This document shows positions 1-8,096 of a stretch of 18,642 bases of DNA, piece by piece (within the stretch, counting starts at the first letter, position 1; the number at the start of each line of letters is the position of its first letter). The notes under the pieces were generated by a model that saw nothing but the letters and a program-made list of their open reading frames with translations, did no database searches and was not told the origin of the DNA. Origin of the DNA: Elusimicrobiota bacterium (GTDB lineage Bacteria > Elusimicrobiota > Elusimicrobia > Elusimicrobiales > Elusimicrobiaceae). Position numbers and translations under genes: made by a program. The DNA lies in the NCBI GenBank assembly GCA_023398295.1, contig JAEWSL010000024.1:1-18642 (forward strand), in the 5' to 3' direction.

Positions 1-1
1 C

Positions 2-1072
2 CGCGTGATGGAGTTTATTTACGCCAACCGTCCCGACGGCAAACTACCCCCCCTTGAAACTATTTTGCAGTTCTATAAGACAGACTGGGAAGCAACCTCC
101 TATCAACAAAAAGCCTACGAAAGCAAAGAAAAAGAAGTCGAAGCCTTTGCCGAAGGCCTGCGCATTATTAAAGCTTATTACGACAAGCACGGCGGCGATA
201 TTTTATTTCCGCTTTCAACGGAAATGCGCACCACGGTGGAAATTGACGGCCTTGCCGTAACAAGCGTTTTGGACCGCGTAGATTATTTGGGCGAAGGAAA
301 AATAGCCATAGTTGACTATAAAACCGGCAAAAGCTCCCCCAAAGAACCTGACCAGCTTTTAATGTATCAAAAACTTATGAAGGATAATGAAACGCTCAAA
401 AAGCTTGTTCTTCAAAGGGATCCTGCCGCCAAAAAAATAGAGATAGGCAAAATGTATTTCTATTTTCTGCCCACTCTTAAAGAAGAAGCTTACGAGCCGG
501 CCGACAAAAAGCAAATAGACGGTTTTTGGAAAGGCGTTTTGGCCACGGCGGAAGATATTTTGGCCGCTAAGTTCGGCGCGGATCCTTCCGAAAGTAAATG
601 CCGCTGGTGCGATTACAAAGACCGCTGCCCCGTTTGGACTACGCAAGACTCTTTACAGGAAAATTTGCCCGGCCAAAGCCCCAGCCCAAGCCAAAGCCCC
701 TCTCTAGAACAAAACGACGAGGAAGCCCTTTCCCAAAAAATAGACGAGTACGGTTCCCTCAAAGAAAAGCTTGACGTTTTAGAAAAAGATATAAAGCAAA
801 GTCTTCAAAAAAATAATTTTCAGAGGCATTTCGGCAAGCAGTATCAGGCCGAACTGCAAACCGTTGAAACCCCTTCTTTTGACGACCATAAAGCCGTTAT
901 GGCCCAGCTAGATAAATTCAACCTGACAGGCAAAGTCTTAGTGCCTACTATGGACAGTATCCTGAAACTCTTAAACGGCCCCGACATTTTGCCCGCGCAG
1001 AAAAAAGCGCTTGAAACGCATAAAGAAATCAAAAAAGAAGTTAAACTTAAAATCACAAAAACGCGGGAATAA
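2..1072 (+). CDS. RecB-family PD-(D/E)XK nuclease with Fe-S cluster cysteines (5'-partial)
   Basis: The gene runs in from the left edge; the reading frame is open from base 2, and a GTG and an ATG at 5 and 8 are probably internal codons. Residue numbers count from that GTG. It shows the RecB/AddB/Cas4-type nuclease core: E79, then D90 in 'VLDRVD', D104 and K106 in 'IVDYKTGK', and Q117 with a following Tyr in 'DQLLMYQ'. C199, C202 and C208 ('CRWCDYKDRC') match the C-terminal part of the four-cysteine [4Fe-4S] staple known from this family. The first cysteine and the N-terminal His motif are missing, so they should lie upstream of the window. After a Ser/Pro/Gln linker (about 223-236) comes a helical extension of about 120 residues ending in a Lys-rich tail. 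A DNA-repair exonuclease role, perhaps with a helicase encoded upstream, is inference. Cas4 itself is less likely because no cas genes are near. Confidence 0.85.
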   Translation, partial: RVMEFIYANRPDGKLPPLETILQFYKTDWEATSYQQKAYESKEKEVEAFAEGLRIIKAYYDKHGGDILFPLSTEMRTTVEIDGLAVTSVLDRVDYLGEGKIAIVDYKTGKSSPKEPDQLLMYQKLMKDNETLKKLVLQRDPAAKKIEIGKMYFYFLPTLKEEAYEPADKKQIDGFWKGVLATAEDILAAKFGADPSESKCRWCDYKDRCPVWTTQDSLQENLPGQSPSPSQSPSLEQNDEEALSQKIDEYGSLKEKLDVLEKDIKQSLQKNNFQRHFGKQYQAELQTVETPSFDDHKAVMAQLDKFNLTGKVLVPTMDSILKLLNGPDILPAQKKALETHKEIKKEVKLKITKTRE

Positions 1073-1119
1073 CTGAAACTTAAAAGTGCCTTTTGGAACT
1101 GCGGCGCCGTCTTAGAAAA

Positions 1120-3066
1120 ATGAAAATAAATACGGAAATAAAACCTTATTTTATTAAGTTGAAACAAACGGGCCGCGGCGGTATGGACTTTCGCTTCAAA
1201 ATGGCTTTGCTGTCTTTGGGAAGTTTCTTTGCGCTTTTAAGCGGGGCGCGTTTTATCCTCTTCTGCCTTAATTACGATACTTTCAACGCTGTTTCCTTCT
1301 GGCCGCTGCTGCGCGCTTTTCTGTACGGGCTTAAATTTGATTTTGCCACTGCCGCCGTCTTTGTGCTGCCGCCGATATTTTTGCTTATCCTGCCCGTCAA
1401 AGCGCGCGCGTGGCTTAAGTTTTGGACGGCGTTTTTAATTTTGGAATTTATCTTTTTTGCGGCCGCTCTTGCTTCCGACTTAATTTATTTCGGTTATGTG
1501 AAACGTCATATGGGGGAGGAAATCCTAAATCTATCCAACGATATAACATTTATCGTAGGCTATGCTTTGGGCACGGGGCTGCCCGTTTTGATAATGCTTC
1601 TTGCCTCGCTTGCGCTGCTTTTGTGGGCAATAAATAAATTTATAAACAGCCGCTACGCCCAGCCGCGCTTCGGCGGGATTAAAGAGATAATTTTTTACGC
1701 GTTTATCTGCTTTATAATGTTTATAGGCGTCTTCGGCGGGTTTGCAAGAAATCCGCTTAACATACCCGACGCTTATGTTTCCGTACGCAATAACGATCTG
1801 GCCAATTTATCCTTAAACGGCATTTTTACCTCCTATCAGGTGCTTTTGAAAGGCAATTATATAGCCGAAAACGAAACCGATATACACCTGGCCGCAGATA
1901 CCGCCGTCAAATATCTCATTTGCGAGGGAGAGGAAGTCCCCCTCCCCCACCAATACCCGCTTATGCGCAAAAAAACAGGCTTAAAACCCGCCAAGAAAAT
2001 GCCCAATGTGGTGATAGTTCTTCTTGAAAGCTGGGTGCCGCAGTATATTGACGGGGCAAGCGGCCGCTCCTACGGCGTTACGCCCGCTTTTGACGAGCTT
2101 ATAAAAAACGGCCTTTATTTTGATAATGCTTACGCCTTTGAGTTAAGAAGTTTGCAGGGCATAGCCGCCGTTTTAGCTTCCGCCCCCGCTTTGCCCAAAT
2201 TGCCAAAACTGGGTTACGGGCTTGAGCGTTCCGGGCTCTCAAAACTGCCGCAAATGCTTGCGCCTTACGGCTATAAAAGTATTTTCGCGCAGACTTCCGC
2301 CCGTAACTCTTTTGAGCTTTTTAATACGGCCAAAAACTTCGGCTTTGACGAGGTTTACGGTATGGAGGATATGCCGCGCCAAATGCCTTACGCCAAAAGC
2401 GAGGGCTATGGCTACGATTACGATATGTATCATCTGCTTGCCCAAAAACTTAAAGACCAAAAGCAGCCCTTCTTTGTTTTTGCCTTCACCGGCATTACGC
2501 ATACGCCTTATCTGGGCCCGCTTGAAGGCTTTAATAAATATCCTAACACCACCGAAGAAAATAAATATCTTAATTCCCTTTATTACGCCGATTTTTCCAT
2601 AGCCTATTTCCTTGAGCAGGCTAAAAAAGACGGCTGGTTTGACAACACCGTTTTTATCTTTGCAGCCGACCATACTTTTAACAGAAAAGGCACTATAAAA
2701 GAAAAATATCATATCCCCCTCCTAATCTACGGGCCTAGATTTATTAAAGCGCAGAGAAATAAAGAAGTCGCCTCCCAACTGGATATCCTGCCCACGATTT
2801 TGGATATTTTGCGCCTGAGCGAGCCTTACGCCGCGGCTGGCAAAAGCCTCTTTGACGGCGTAACCCCGCGCTACGCTCTTTTTGCCGACGGCTATACCAT
2901 AGGCATAATCGCCCGGGACGGCGCTTTGCGCCATACCCGCGCGCAGGCCCTTGAAAGCGAGGGAGAGCCTTCCTTTGACGCCGCTGCGGCTGGCTCAGCG
3001 CTTTTGAGCCTTGATAAAACTTTTTATATCCTGCTTAGAGAGCAGCGCTGGATGAAAAATGATTAA
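1120..3066 (+). CDS. Membrane sulfatase-fold phosphoglycerol transferase, LTA synthase/OpgB type (paralog 1)
   Basis: A protein of 648 aa from ATG 1120; TTG 1093 in the same frame would add nine residues, and neither has a clear ribosome site. I prefer 1120 because the N-terminus then best matches the paralog downstream. About five membrane segments fill residues 30-205, followed by an extracytoplasmic sulfatase/alkaline-phosphatase-fold domain from about 295. Metal and active-site positions seen are E303 in 'VVIVLLESW', S344 in 'LRSLQG', H461 in 'TGITHTPY' and D517-H518 in 'FAADH'. This order is that of LtaS, OpgB and related enzymes, which transfer phosphoglycerol from phosphatidylglycerol to a glycan or lipid. 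S344 sits where the family normally has the Thr nucleophile. The gene ends 8 nt inside its tandem paralog. The family call is firm; the acceptor is unknown. Confidence 0.88.
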   Translation: MKINTEIKPYFIKLKQTGRGGMDFRFKMALLSLGSFFALLSGARFILFCLNYDTFNAVSFWPLLRAFLYGLKFDFATAAVFVLPPIFLLILPVKARAWLKFWTAFLILEFIFFAAALASDLIYFGYVKRHMGEEILNLSNDITFIVGYALGTGLPVLIMLLASLALLLWAINKFINSRYAQPRFGGIKEIIFYAFICFIMFIGVFGGFARNPLNIPDAYVSVRNNDLANLSLNGIFTSYQVLLKGNYIAENETDIHLAADTAVKYLICEGEEVPLPHQYPLMRKKTGLKPAKKMPNVVIVLLESWVPQYIDGASGRSYGVTPAFDELIKNGLYFDNAYAFELRSLQGIAAVLASAPALPKLPKLGYGLERSGLSKLPQMLAPYGYKSIFAQTSARNSFELFNTAKNFGFDEVYGMEDMPRQMPYAKSEGYGYDYDMYHLLAQKLKDQKQPFFVFAFTGITHTPYLGPLEGFNKYPNTTEENKYLNSLYYADFSIAYFLEQAKKDGWFDNTVFIFAADHTFNRKGTIKEKYHIPLLIYGPRFIKAQRNKEVASQLDILPTILDILRLSEPYAAAGKSLFDGVTPRYALFADGYTIGIIARDGALRHTRAQALESEGEPSFDAAAAGSALLSLDKTFYILLREQRWMKND

Positions 3067-4978
3067 AAAATTCTATCAAAACTATCTTAAAGGCGACGGG
3101 AATTTACAGATTTCCTTAATCGTTTTTATCTGCGTTATGCTTGTTTTAAGCGCGGCGCGGCTTGCGCTTTTTTTGCTTTACAGGGATACTTTTGCCGCGC
3201 TTTTGCCGTCTGAAATTTTAAGATGCTTCGCTTTCGGCCTGCGTTTTGATTTGGCCATAGCGGCCCTGTTTTTCGGGCCGCCGCTGGTGCTGCTTAATAT
3301 CCCTGTGAGGGCCAAAGTCTGGCGCGCGCTTTGGCTTTCTTTGACGGCGGTTTTATTCCTTGCGTTTTTAATTCTTGTCTGCGCGGATTTAATTTATTTC
3401 CCTTATGTGGAGCGGCATATAGGCACGGAAATATTTTTTGCCGTAAGCGATTTCGGTTTTTTTGCAAGTTATGTTTTTTCCTCCTGCAAAATGCTGCTTG
3501 CGGGGGTAATTGCTTTGTTTGCGCTTTTAGTTTGGGGGCTTTTGCGTTTTGCAAAAAACAGGCCGCCTTTGGCCGCTTTTTTGCCCGTTTACGACGGCGT
3601 TAAAATTATTTTGCTTGCAGGCCTAGTCTTTATTTCCGTAAGAGGCTTTGGCGGCAAGGCAATAGGCATCGCCGACGTCTACGAGTGCGCCGATACGCCC
3701 AGGCAGGCCGCTTTGACCTTAAACGGGATTTTCAGCGCTTATCACATCGGCCGCAAAGGCGAAGTTAAGATACCTAACAAATACCCCTTTGAGCAGGCCG
3801 TAAGAAATTTGCAAAATCTTTATATCGCGCAAGACGAGCGGCTTGTTGATAAAAAATATCCCCTTATGCGCGAGCGTTCAGACGCAAGTGCGCCTAAGGA
3901 TATAAACTTTGTAATAGTTTTGCTTGAAAGTTGGACGCCCCAATATATTGACGGCCTCAGCGGCGCCTCCTACGGCGTTACGCCCAATTTTGACGGGATT
4001 ATAAAGAACGGCGTTGTCTTTAAGAACGGGTACGCCGTCGGCCTCAGGAGTATGACGGGATTTGCTTCCGTCGGGGCGGCTTTGCCTATGCTGCCTTCCC
4101 TGCCCGTTTTGGGCTACGGGCTTGAGATGGCAAGCCTATCTCCGACGTTCAAAAATTTTTCTGAAGAAAGTTATTACACTTTTTTCGCGCAGACTTCCAT
4201 GCGCTACTCCATGCGCTTTTGCGCCCTGGCCCATTATCTGGGCATGAAGGAAGTTTACGGCTGGGAGGATATCCCCCAACAACTCCCCTACCTCCAGCTT
4301 GCGCCCTACGGTTACGACTACGATATGTATATGTTCGCCGCAGATAAAATTAAAGAGAGAAAAGAAAGAAATTTCTTCACGTTTTTATTTACCGGCATTA
4401 CCCACGAGCCTTATACAAAAACTCTAAGCGAGTTTGAAAAATATTCCTACGACCAAAAAGAAGGCGGATACCTTAACACCCTTTATTTTGCCGACTGGTC
4501 TTTGGGCCGCTTTATTGAGCGTGCAAAACAGGACGGCTGGTTTGATAATACCGTCTTTATCTTTATAGCCGACCATCATATGGGCGGCAAAACCAGGACG
4601 ATAAAAGAACGTTTTAATATACCCTTCGTAATTTACGCGCCCAAAATTTTGCAGGCGCGGACAATTGATTATCCCGTTTCCCAGCTGGATTTGGTGCCTA
4701 CGGTTTACCGTCTGGCAGGCATCAACAGGCCTTACGCCGCCGCCGGGCGCGACGTTTTTGACGACTCCGTTTTGCGGGCCGCTTTTGTAACAGACGGCGC
4801 AAATTTGGGTATAATTACTAAAGAAGGCGCTTTGCTGCACAACGGGGAAAAGATTTTGGAGGAGGAAGGTTTTGCATCCCCCTCGGATAGACAATTTGCG
4901 CAGGACGCCGTCCTCTCAATTGATAAGGCGGCGGAAACTTTAATAAAACAAAATAAATGGTTCAAAAATGGAAAATAA
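3059..4978 (+). CDS. Membrane sulfatase-fold phosphoglycerol transferase, LTA synthase/OpgB type (paralog 2)
   Basis: A protein of 639 aa and a clear paralog of the gene before it along its whole length. Shared blocks include 'SYGVTP', 'LGYGLE', 'FAQTS', 'YGYDYDMY', 'FTGITH' and 'DGWFDNTVFIF'. About five membrane helices occupy residues 15-197, then comes the extracytoplasmic catalytic domain with E290 ('VIVLLESW'), S331 ('LRSMTG'), H449 ('TGITHEPY') and D505-H506 ('IADHH'). As in paralog 1, Ser replaces the usual Thr nucleophile. The start ATG lies inside the last codons of the previous gene and the stop overlaps the kinase start by 11 nt, so all three are probably translated by coupling. 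Divergence between the copies in the membrane region and around 330-345 suggests different acceptors or donors rather than a recent duplication. Phosphoglycerol transfer is inferred from the family. Confidence 0.88.
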   Translation: MIKKFYQNYLKGDGNLQISLIVFICVMLVLSAARLALFLLYRDTFAALLPSEILRCFAFGLRFDLAIAALFFGPPLVLLNIPVRAKVWRALWLSLTAVLFLAFLILVCADLIYFPYVERHIGTEIFFAVSDFGFFASYVFSSCKMLLAGVIALFALLVWGLLRFAKNRPPLAAFLPVYDGVKIILLAGLVFISVRGFGGKAIGIADVYECADTPRQAALTLNGIFSAYHIGRKGEVKIPNKYPFEQAVRNLQNLYIAQDERLVDKKYPLMRERSDASAPKDINFVIVLLESWTPQYIDGLSGASYGVTPNFDGIIKNGVVFKNGYAVGLRSMTGFASVGAALPMLPSLPVLGYGLEMASLSPTFKNFSEESYYTFFAQTSMRYSMRFCALAHYLGMKEVYGWEDIPQQLPYLQLAPYGYDYDMYMFAADKIKERKERNFFTFLFTGITHEPYTKTLSEFEKYSYDQKEGGYLNTLYFADWSLGRFIERAKQDGWFDNTVFIFIADHHMGGKTRTIKERFNIPFVIYAPKILQARTIDYPVSQLDLVPTVYRLAGINRPYAAAGRDVFDDSVLRAAFVTDGANLGIITKEGALLHNGEKILEEEGFASPSDRQFAQDAVLSIDKAAETLIKQNKWFKNGK

Positions 4979-6491
4979 AGTTATTATAGCGCTTGACGAG
5001 GGCACCTCTTCTGCCCGCGCCGCCGCCTTTGATTATGACGGACAGCGGCTGTTTCTGCAATCCGCGCCCATACACGTAAACGCGCGCCACAATACCTGTA
5101 CCTGCGACGGTGCCGCCTTGCTTAAAGCGCAGTTGAAAGTTTTAGACGAGGCCATTGCCACCATGCAGGGCGATGCTAACGATATTGAAGCCATAGCCGT
5201 ATCCGCCCAACGTTCAACGGTAGTTTTGTGGGATAAACACACAGGCAACCCTTTGTGCCCCGTCTTAACATGGCTTGACGGCCGCGCGGCCGATATCATA
5301 GATAATCTTGCAATGTCCCACGAAGATATTTTTAAGAAAACGGGCCTTTATAAAACCCCCTATTTTTCCGCCCCTAAAATAAAATGGTGCATTGATAATT
5401 ATCCGGAAATAGAGGACGCCCTTAAAGAAGGAAGGCTGCTGGCGGGCCCCGTAAGTTCTTTCCTGATTTGGCATATGACAAAAGGCAAAGTCTTTGCCGT
5501 TGATACCACCTGCGCCCAGCGTATGCTGCTGCTTAATATAAACACGCTTAAGTGGGACGAGGATTTGCTTAAAGCGTTTTCCATACCGCGCGCTATACTG
5601 CCCGAAATTAAAAATACCGTTGATAACTACGGAACTTATAAAAATATACCGATAAAAGTATCCTGCGGGGATCAGCAGGCCGCCACAGCCCCGCTTCTTG
5701 AAAGACAGGGCTCCTGCGTAATTAACTACGGCACGGGCGCGTTTTTGCTGCTTAATATCGGCCCTAAAGTCAAATACGTAAAAGGTATTCTTACTTCCCT
5801 TGCGCCGTCTAAGAAAAACGGCGGCGCGCAGTATCTGCTTGAGGGCAACCTTAACACCGCCGGCGCTTTCTTTGCGTGGCTTAAGCAGCTCGGCGTTGAT
5901 TTTGATATAACGCGCCTTGATAAAGCTTTTGAAAACTCTCAGATACCCGCGTGGGTTCTGCCCGCCTTAGGCGGGCTCGGCGCGCCTTATTGGGATTTTT
6001 CCGTTTCGCCCGTAATAAGCGGGCTTACCCCCAAAAGCACCCGCGACGATATAATCTGCGGCGCGGCGCGCGGCATCAATTTTTTACTGGCCGATATTTA
6101 CTTTTATTTGCAAAAAGAGGGCTGCAAAGCCGAAGACGTTTACGCAAGCGGCGGTTTATCGGAAAGTAAAAAATTGATATCCTTTCAAAGCGACGTTTTG
6201 GGGCAGGATATAATACGCTGCAAGCAAAAAGAGGCCGCTTTGAAAGGGGCGGCTTTTCTCGCCGCGGGCAATAAGGCGGAGGGTTTCAATATGCTCGGTT
6301 TTGGGAAGGAGGACTTTTTTACCCCTTCTCTGAGCGCCGAGAAAAGCGCCGCGCTTTACGCGCGCTGGCGCAAATTTGTAGCTTTTGCTCTTCAATCGCC
6401 CCCGGCGGAACTGAGGCCGCCTTCCCCTAAAGACGACGAAGGGGAAAAAACTAAGGCAAAGCGGGTTAAAGAAAAAGCTTCCTTAAAATAA
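4968..6491 (+). CDS. FGGY-family carbohydrate kinase, glycerol-kinase-like
   Basis: A protein of 507 aa, close to the usual 490-510 for FGGY kinases. The N-terminal phosphate loop is 'ALDEGTSSARA' (D10), the catalytic base is D235 in 'CGDQQAA', the nucleotide side has 'NYGTGAFLL' at 253, and 'GGLGAPYWD' and 'ASGGLSES' match the C-terminal ATPase lobe. Compared with E. coli GlpK, several substrate residues are kept (R82 in 'AQRST', W102, Y132 in 'TPYFS', D235), but the Glu after the Arg is Ser83. The stretch 'TWLDGRAADI' also resembles pentulose kinases. It is therefore a polyol or sugar kinase near glycerol kinase, and I would not call it glpK. The C-terminus carries an extra Lys/Glu/Pro-rich tail of about 30 residues. 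Overlap with the upstream transferase gene (11 nt) links it to envelope polyol-phosphate chemistry by context. Confidence 0.85.
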   Translation: MENKVIIALDEGTSSARAAAFDYDGQRLFLQSAPIHVNARHNTCTCDGAALLKAQLKVLDEAIATMQGDANDIEAIAVSAQRSTVVLWDKHTGNPLCPVLTWLDGRAADIIDNLAMSHEDIFKKTGLYKTPYFSAPKIKWCIDNYPEIEDALKEGRLLAGPVSSFLIWHMTKGKVFAVDTTCAQRMLLLNINTLKWDEDLLKAFSIPRAILPEIKNTVDNYGTYKNIPIKVSCGDQQAATAPLLERQGSCVINYGTGAFLLLNIGPKVKYVKGILTSLAPSKKNGGAQYLLEGNLNTAGAFFAWLKQLGVDFDITRLDKAFENSQIPAWVLPALGGLGAPYWDFSVSPVISGLTPKSTRDDIICGAARGINFLLADIYFYLQKEGCKAEDVYASGGLSESKKLISFQSDVLGQDIIRCKQKEAALKGAAFLAAGNKAEGFNMLGFGKEDFFTPSLSAEKSAALYARWRKFVAFALQSPPAELRPPSPKDDEGEKTKAKRVKEKASLK

Positions 6492-6570
6492 CCGCTGCGC
6501 GTAATGCTTTTGGGCGCTGCGCCTGAGGCCGGAAAGAAAATCTTGTAAGATATAAAAAATACAAAGCGAT

Positions 6571-6602
6571 AAAAAAGCCCCCGTCGGAACGGGGGCTTTT
6601 TT
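6571..6602. terminator. Bidirectional rho-independent terminator
   Basis: A perfect 14-bp inverted repeat (left arm 6571-6584, right arm 6589-6602) with a four-base CGGA loop. The core is GCCCCCGT/ACGGGGGC and the flanks are A6 and T6, so it works in both directions. It lies between the plus-strand kinase gene, ending at 6491, and the minus-strand ferredoxin gene, ending at 6659, and probably ends both operons. The stretch 6492-6570 holds nothing else I can identify. Confidence 0.93.
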
Positions 6603-6658
6603 ATAAACAGATGTTGTAAAAACAAGTTATGATTATTGCGGACAAAAAATATTTGTTC

Positions 6659-6832
6659 TTATTCTTCCGCAATGGCGCTGACGGGGCAGGTCCCCGCGCA
6701 GGAACCGCAGCTGACGCATTTTGCCGCGTCAATAAATCTTTTGCCGTTCTTTTCCGATATCGCGCCGACGGGGCAGGCCCCTTCGCAAGCGCCGCAGTTC
6801 ACGCAGACTTCGGGATTAACTTTATATGCCAT
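6659..6832 (-). CDS. 2[4Fe-4S] ferredoxin, clostridial type (57 aa)
   Basis: A short gene read directly from the minus strand: it starts 'MAYKVNPEVC', ends 'PVSAIAEE' and encodes 57 residues. Two complete cluster motifs are present, 'CVNCGACEGACP' (C10, C13, C16, C20) and 'CVSCGSCAGTCP' (C39, C42, C45, C49). Each has C-x2-C-x2-C-x3-C-P spacing. This is the classic dicluster ferredoxin that carries low-potential electrons in the cytoplasm of anaerobes. A good ribosome site (AAGGAG) lies 7 bases before the ATG. It is the last gene of the minus-strand operon, 48 nt after the TauE/SafE gene, and is followed by the strong terminator at 6571-6602. Plus-strand frames over the same bases are shadows of it. 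Its redox partner is not evident here. Confidence 0.93.
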   Translation of the reverse strand: MAYKVNPEVCVNCGACEGACPVGAISEKNGKRFIDAAKCVSCGSCAGTCPVSAIAEE

Positions 6833-6880
6833 ATTACATCTCCTTAATTTATTATCTTTCTGAGAATATTATACAAAATA

Positions 6881-7642
6881 TTATTTGCCGGCAAAAATGT
6901 CATAAGAAAATTTTATAAAAATTATAAAACTTACTATCAGTATCATCGGCCTTATGATATTTGCGCCGCGCCGCTTGCCGACGTAAACGCCCAAGCTTTG
7001 CCCCAAAATGCTAAAGCAGCCCATAAGCAGCCCCAGTTTATAATTAACCGCGCCCGCGCAGATAAAAACAAGTAGAGCAAAAACGTTTGAAGCCAAATTC
7101 AAAATCTTTGTTATGGCCGTTGACTGCATTATTTCAAAACCCGCGTACTTAGTTAAAAACACGGCGAACATAGTGCCCGCGCCCGGGCCTAAAAAGCCGT
7201 CGTAGCAGGCCACGGCCGAAGTTATTTTTTGGGCCGCGCGGTTTGATTTTTTTATGCCTATTTGCTGGCGCGTTTCGACGCGGCCGAGCTTTTTATCGCT
7301 TAAAATAAAATAAACCATCACGGGGATTATAATTAAAATCAGGAATTTAAGCTTATCGGCCGGAACAAGACGGCTTAAAGCCGCCCCCAAAGCCGAAAAA
7401 GAAAGAGATAATATGGTAAGCCGCAAAACCAGTTGCTTGCTTATGGTAATTGACTTGCGGAATTTATAGGCGGCAATAACGGTGCCTATGGAGGAAGCAA
7501 GCTTATTTGTGCCCAGCACAAGCGCGGGCGGCACGCCGAAGATAAGATAGGCGGGCAGCGTCAAAATCCCCCCGCCGCCGGCAAGGCTGTCAATAAAGCC
7601 CGCCGTTGCCACAACAAGACCTAAGAGTATATAACTCAGCAT
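6881..7642 (-). CDS. TauE/SafE (TSUP) family membrane permease
   Basis: A protein of 253 aa, mostly hydrophobic with about seven or eight membrane segments. The N-terminal signature 'GFIDSLAGGGGILTLP' (15-30) followed by 'LGTNKLASSIGT' (43-54) is diagnostic for TSUP (formerly DUF81). The second half repeats the pattern more loosely ('CYDGFLGPGAGTMF'), as expected from the family's internal duplication. Characterised members export sulfite, sulfoacetate or other sulfur-containing or organic anions; the substrate here cannot be read from sequence. The start is supported by an AAGGAAAA ribosome site. The gene lies 25 nt after the small membrane-protein gene and 48 nt before the ferredoxin, in one operon. 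Pairing with a ferredoxin could hint at sulfur or redox metabolism, but that is only context. Confidence 0.9.
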   Translation of the reverse strand: MLSYILLGLVVATAGFIDSLAGGGGILTLPAYLIFGVPPALVLGTNKLASSIGTVIAAYKFRKSITISKQLVLRLTILSLSFSALGAALSRLVPADKLKFLILIIIPVMVYFILSDKKLGRVETRQQIGIKKSNRAAQKITSAVACYDGFLGPGAGTMFAVFLTKYAGFEIMQSTAITKILNLASNVFALLVFICAGAVNYKLGLLMGCFSILGQSLGVYVGKRRGANIIRPMILIVSFIIFIKFSYDIFAGK

Positions 7643-7667
7643 ATTTTTTGTTTTCCTTTTGTAAAGT

Positions 7668-8075
7668 TTATTCTTTTTTAGATAAGATATAAGCCGCCGC
7701 GTCGGCGTGACCGCTTAAAGCCGTTATTATAAAAGAGTTTCTGAGCCCTTTGTAAATTGAAATTGAAATCATCGCTATAAGAAAAGATATTACCGCCCCC
7801 GTAAGCGTATGCGGCGCGTTTATAGCGACTATAACTGCGTTTATTACAGAAATAATCATAACAATTATATAGAAAATGTTAAAAGCGTAAATAAGACGTA
7901 AAAAAGAAGTCTTTGACTTCAAAAAAAGCAGCCGCGCCATAAGCGGCAGAAATACCGTGCGCCCGAAAATAAAAAACAGCAATATCGCAACGCCGCTTGT
8001 TATGTCGCCGTTAAAAATCTGCCCCGCGCCGGGCGCCGTTGCAGATAAAATAAAGGCTATAAGAAGTTCAAACAT
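7668..8075 (-). CDS. Small integral membrane protein, unknown function
   Basis: A protein of 135 aa with about four hydrophobic segments (around 1-12, 28-50, 62-86 and 92-108) and a short charged C-terminus. The N-terminal 'PGAGQIFNGDITSGVAILL' (15-33) resembles the P-G-x-G-Q-x-Y/F-x-G turn found in several small membrane-protein families such as TM2/DUF5683-like proteins. I do not recognise a specific family. An AAGGACTTTT ribosome site precedes the ATG, and the same 10-base element occurs a second time 13 bases further upstream, overlapping the CYTH stop codon. It lies 21 nt after the CYTH gene and 25 nt before the TSUP gene, so it is very probably co-transcribed. Confidence 0.75.
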   Translation of the reverse strand: MFELLIAFILSATAPGAGQIFNGDITSGVAILLFFIFGRTVFLPLMARLLFLKSKTSFLRLIYAFNIFYIIVMIISVINAVIVAINAPHTLTGAVISFLIAMISISIYKGLRNSFIITALSGHADAAAYILSKKE

Positions 8076-8096
8076 AAAAGTCCTTAGTTAAAGTCC

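Noticed and set aside
2..1072. Cas4 of a CRISPR system
   Set aside because: The nuclease and cysteine motifs are shared by all RecB-like Fe-S nucleases; there are no cas genes or repeat arrays, and the protein has a long extra C-terminus.
2239..2712. Minus-strand open frame of 157 codons inside transferase paralog 1
   Set aside because: It is antisense to the conserved catalytic domain and has no domain signature or ribosome site of its own.
1120..4978. Lipoteichoic acid synthase of a Gram-positive cell
   Set aside because: The fold is the same, but other genes (rmlA/rmlC, WaaE-like transferase, lipoprotein) and the OpgB-like active-site context suit a didermic envelope better.
6629..6863. 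Plus-strand open frames of 72-75 codons
   Set aside because: They are antisense to the ferredoxin gene, whose eight cluster cysteines and ribosome site are clear on the minus strand.
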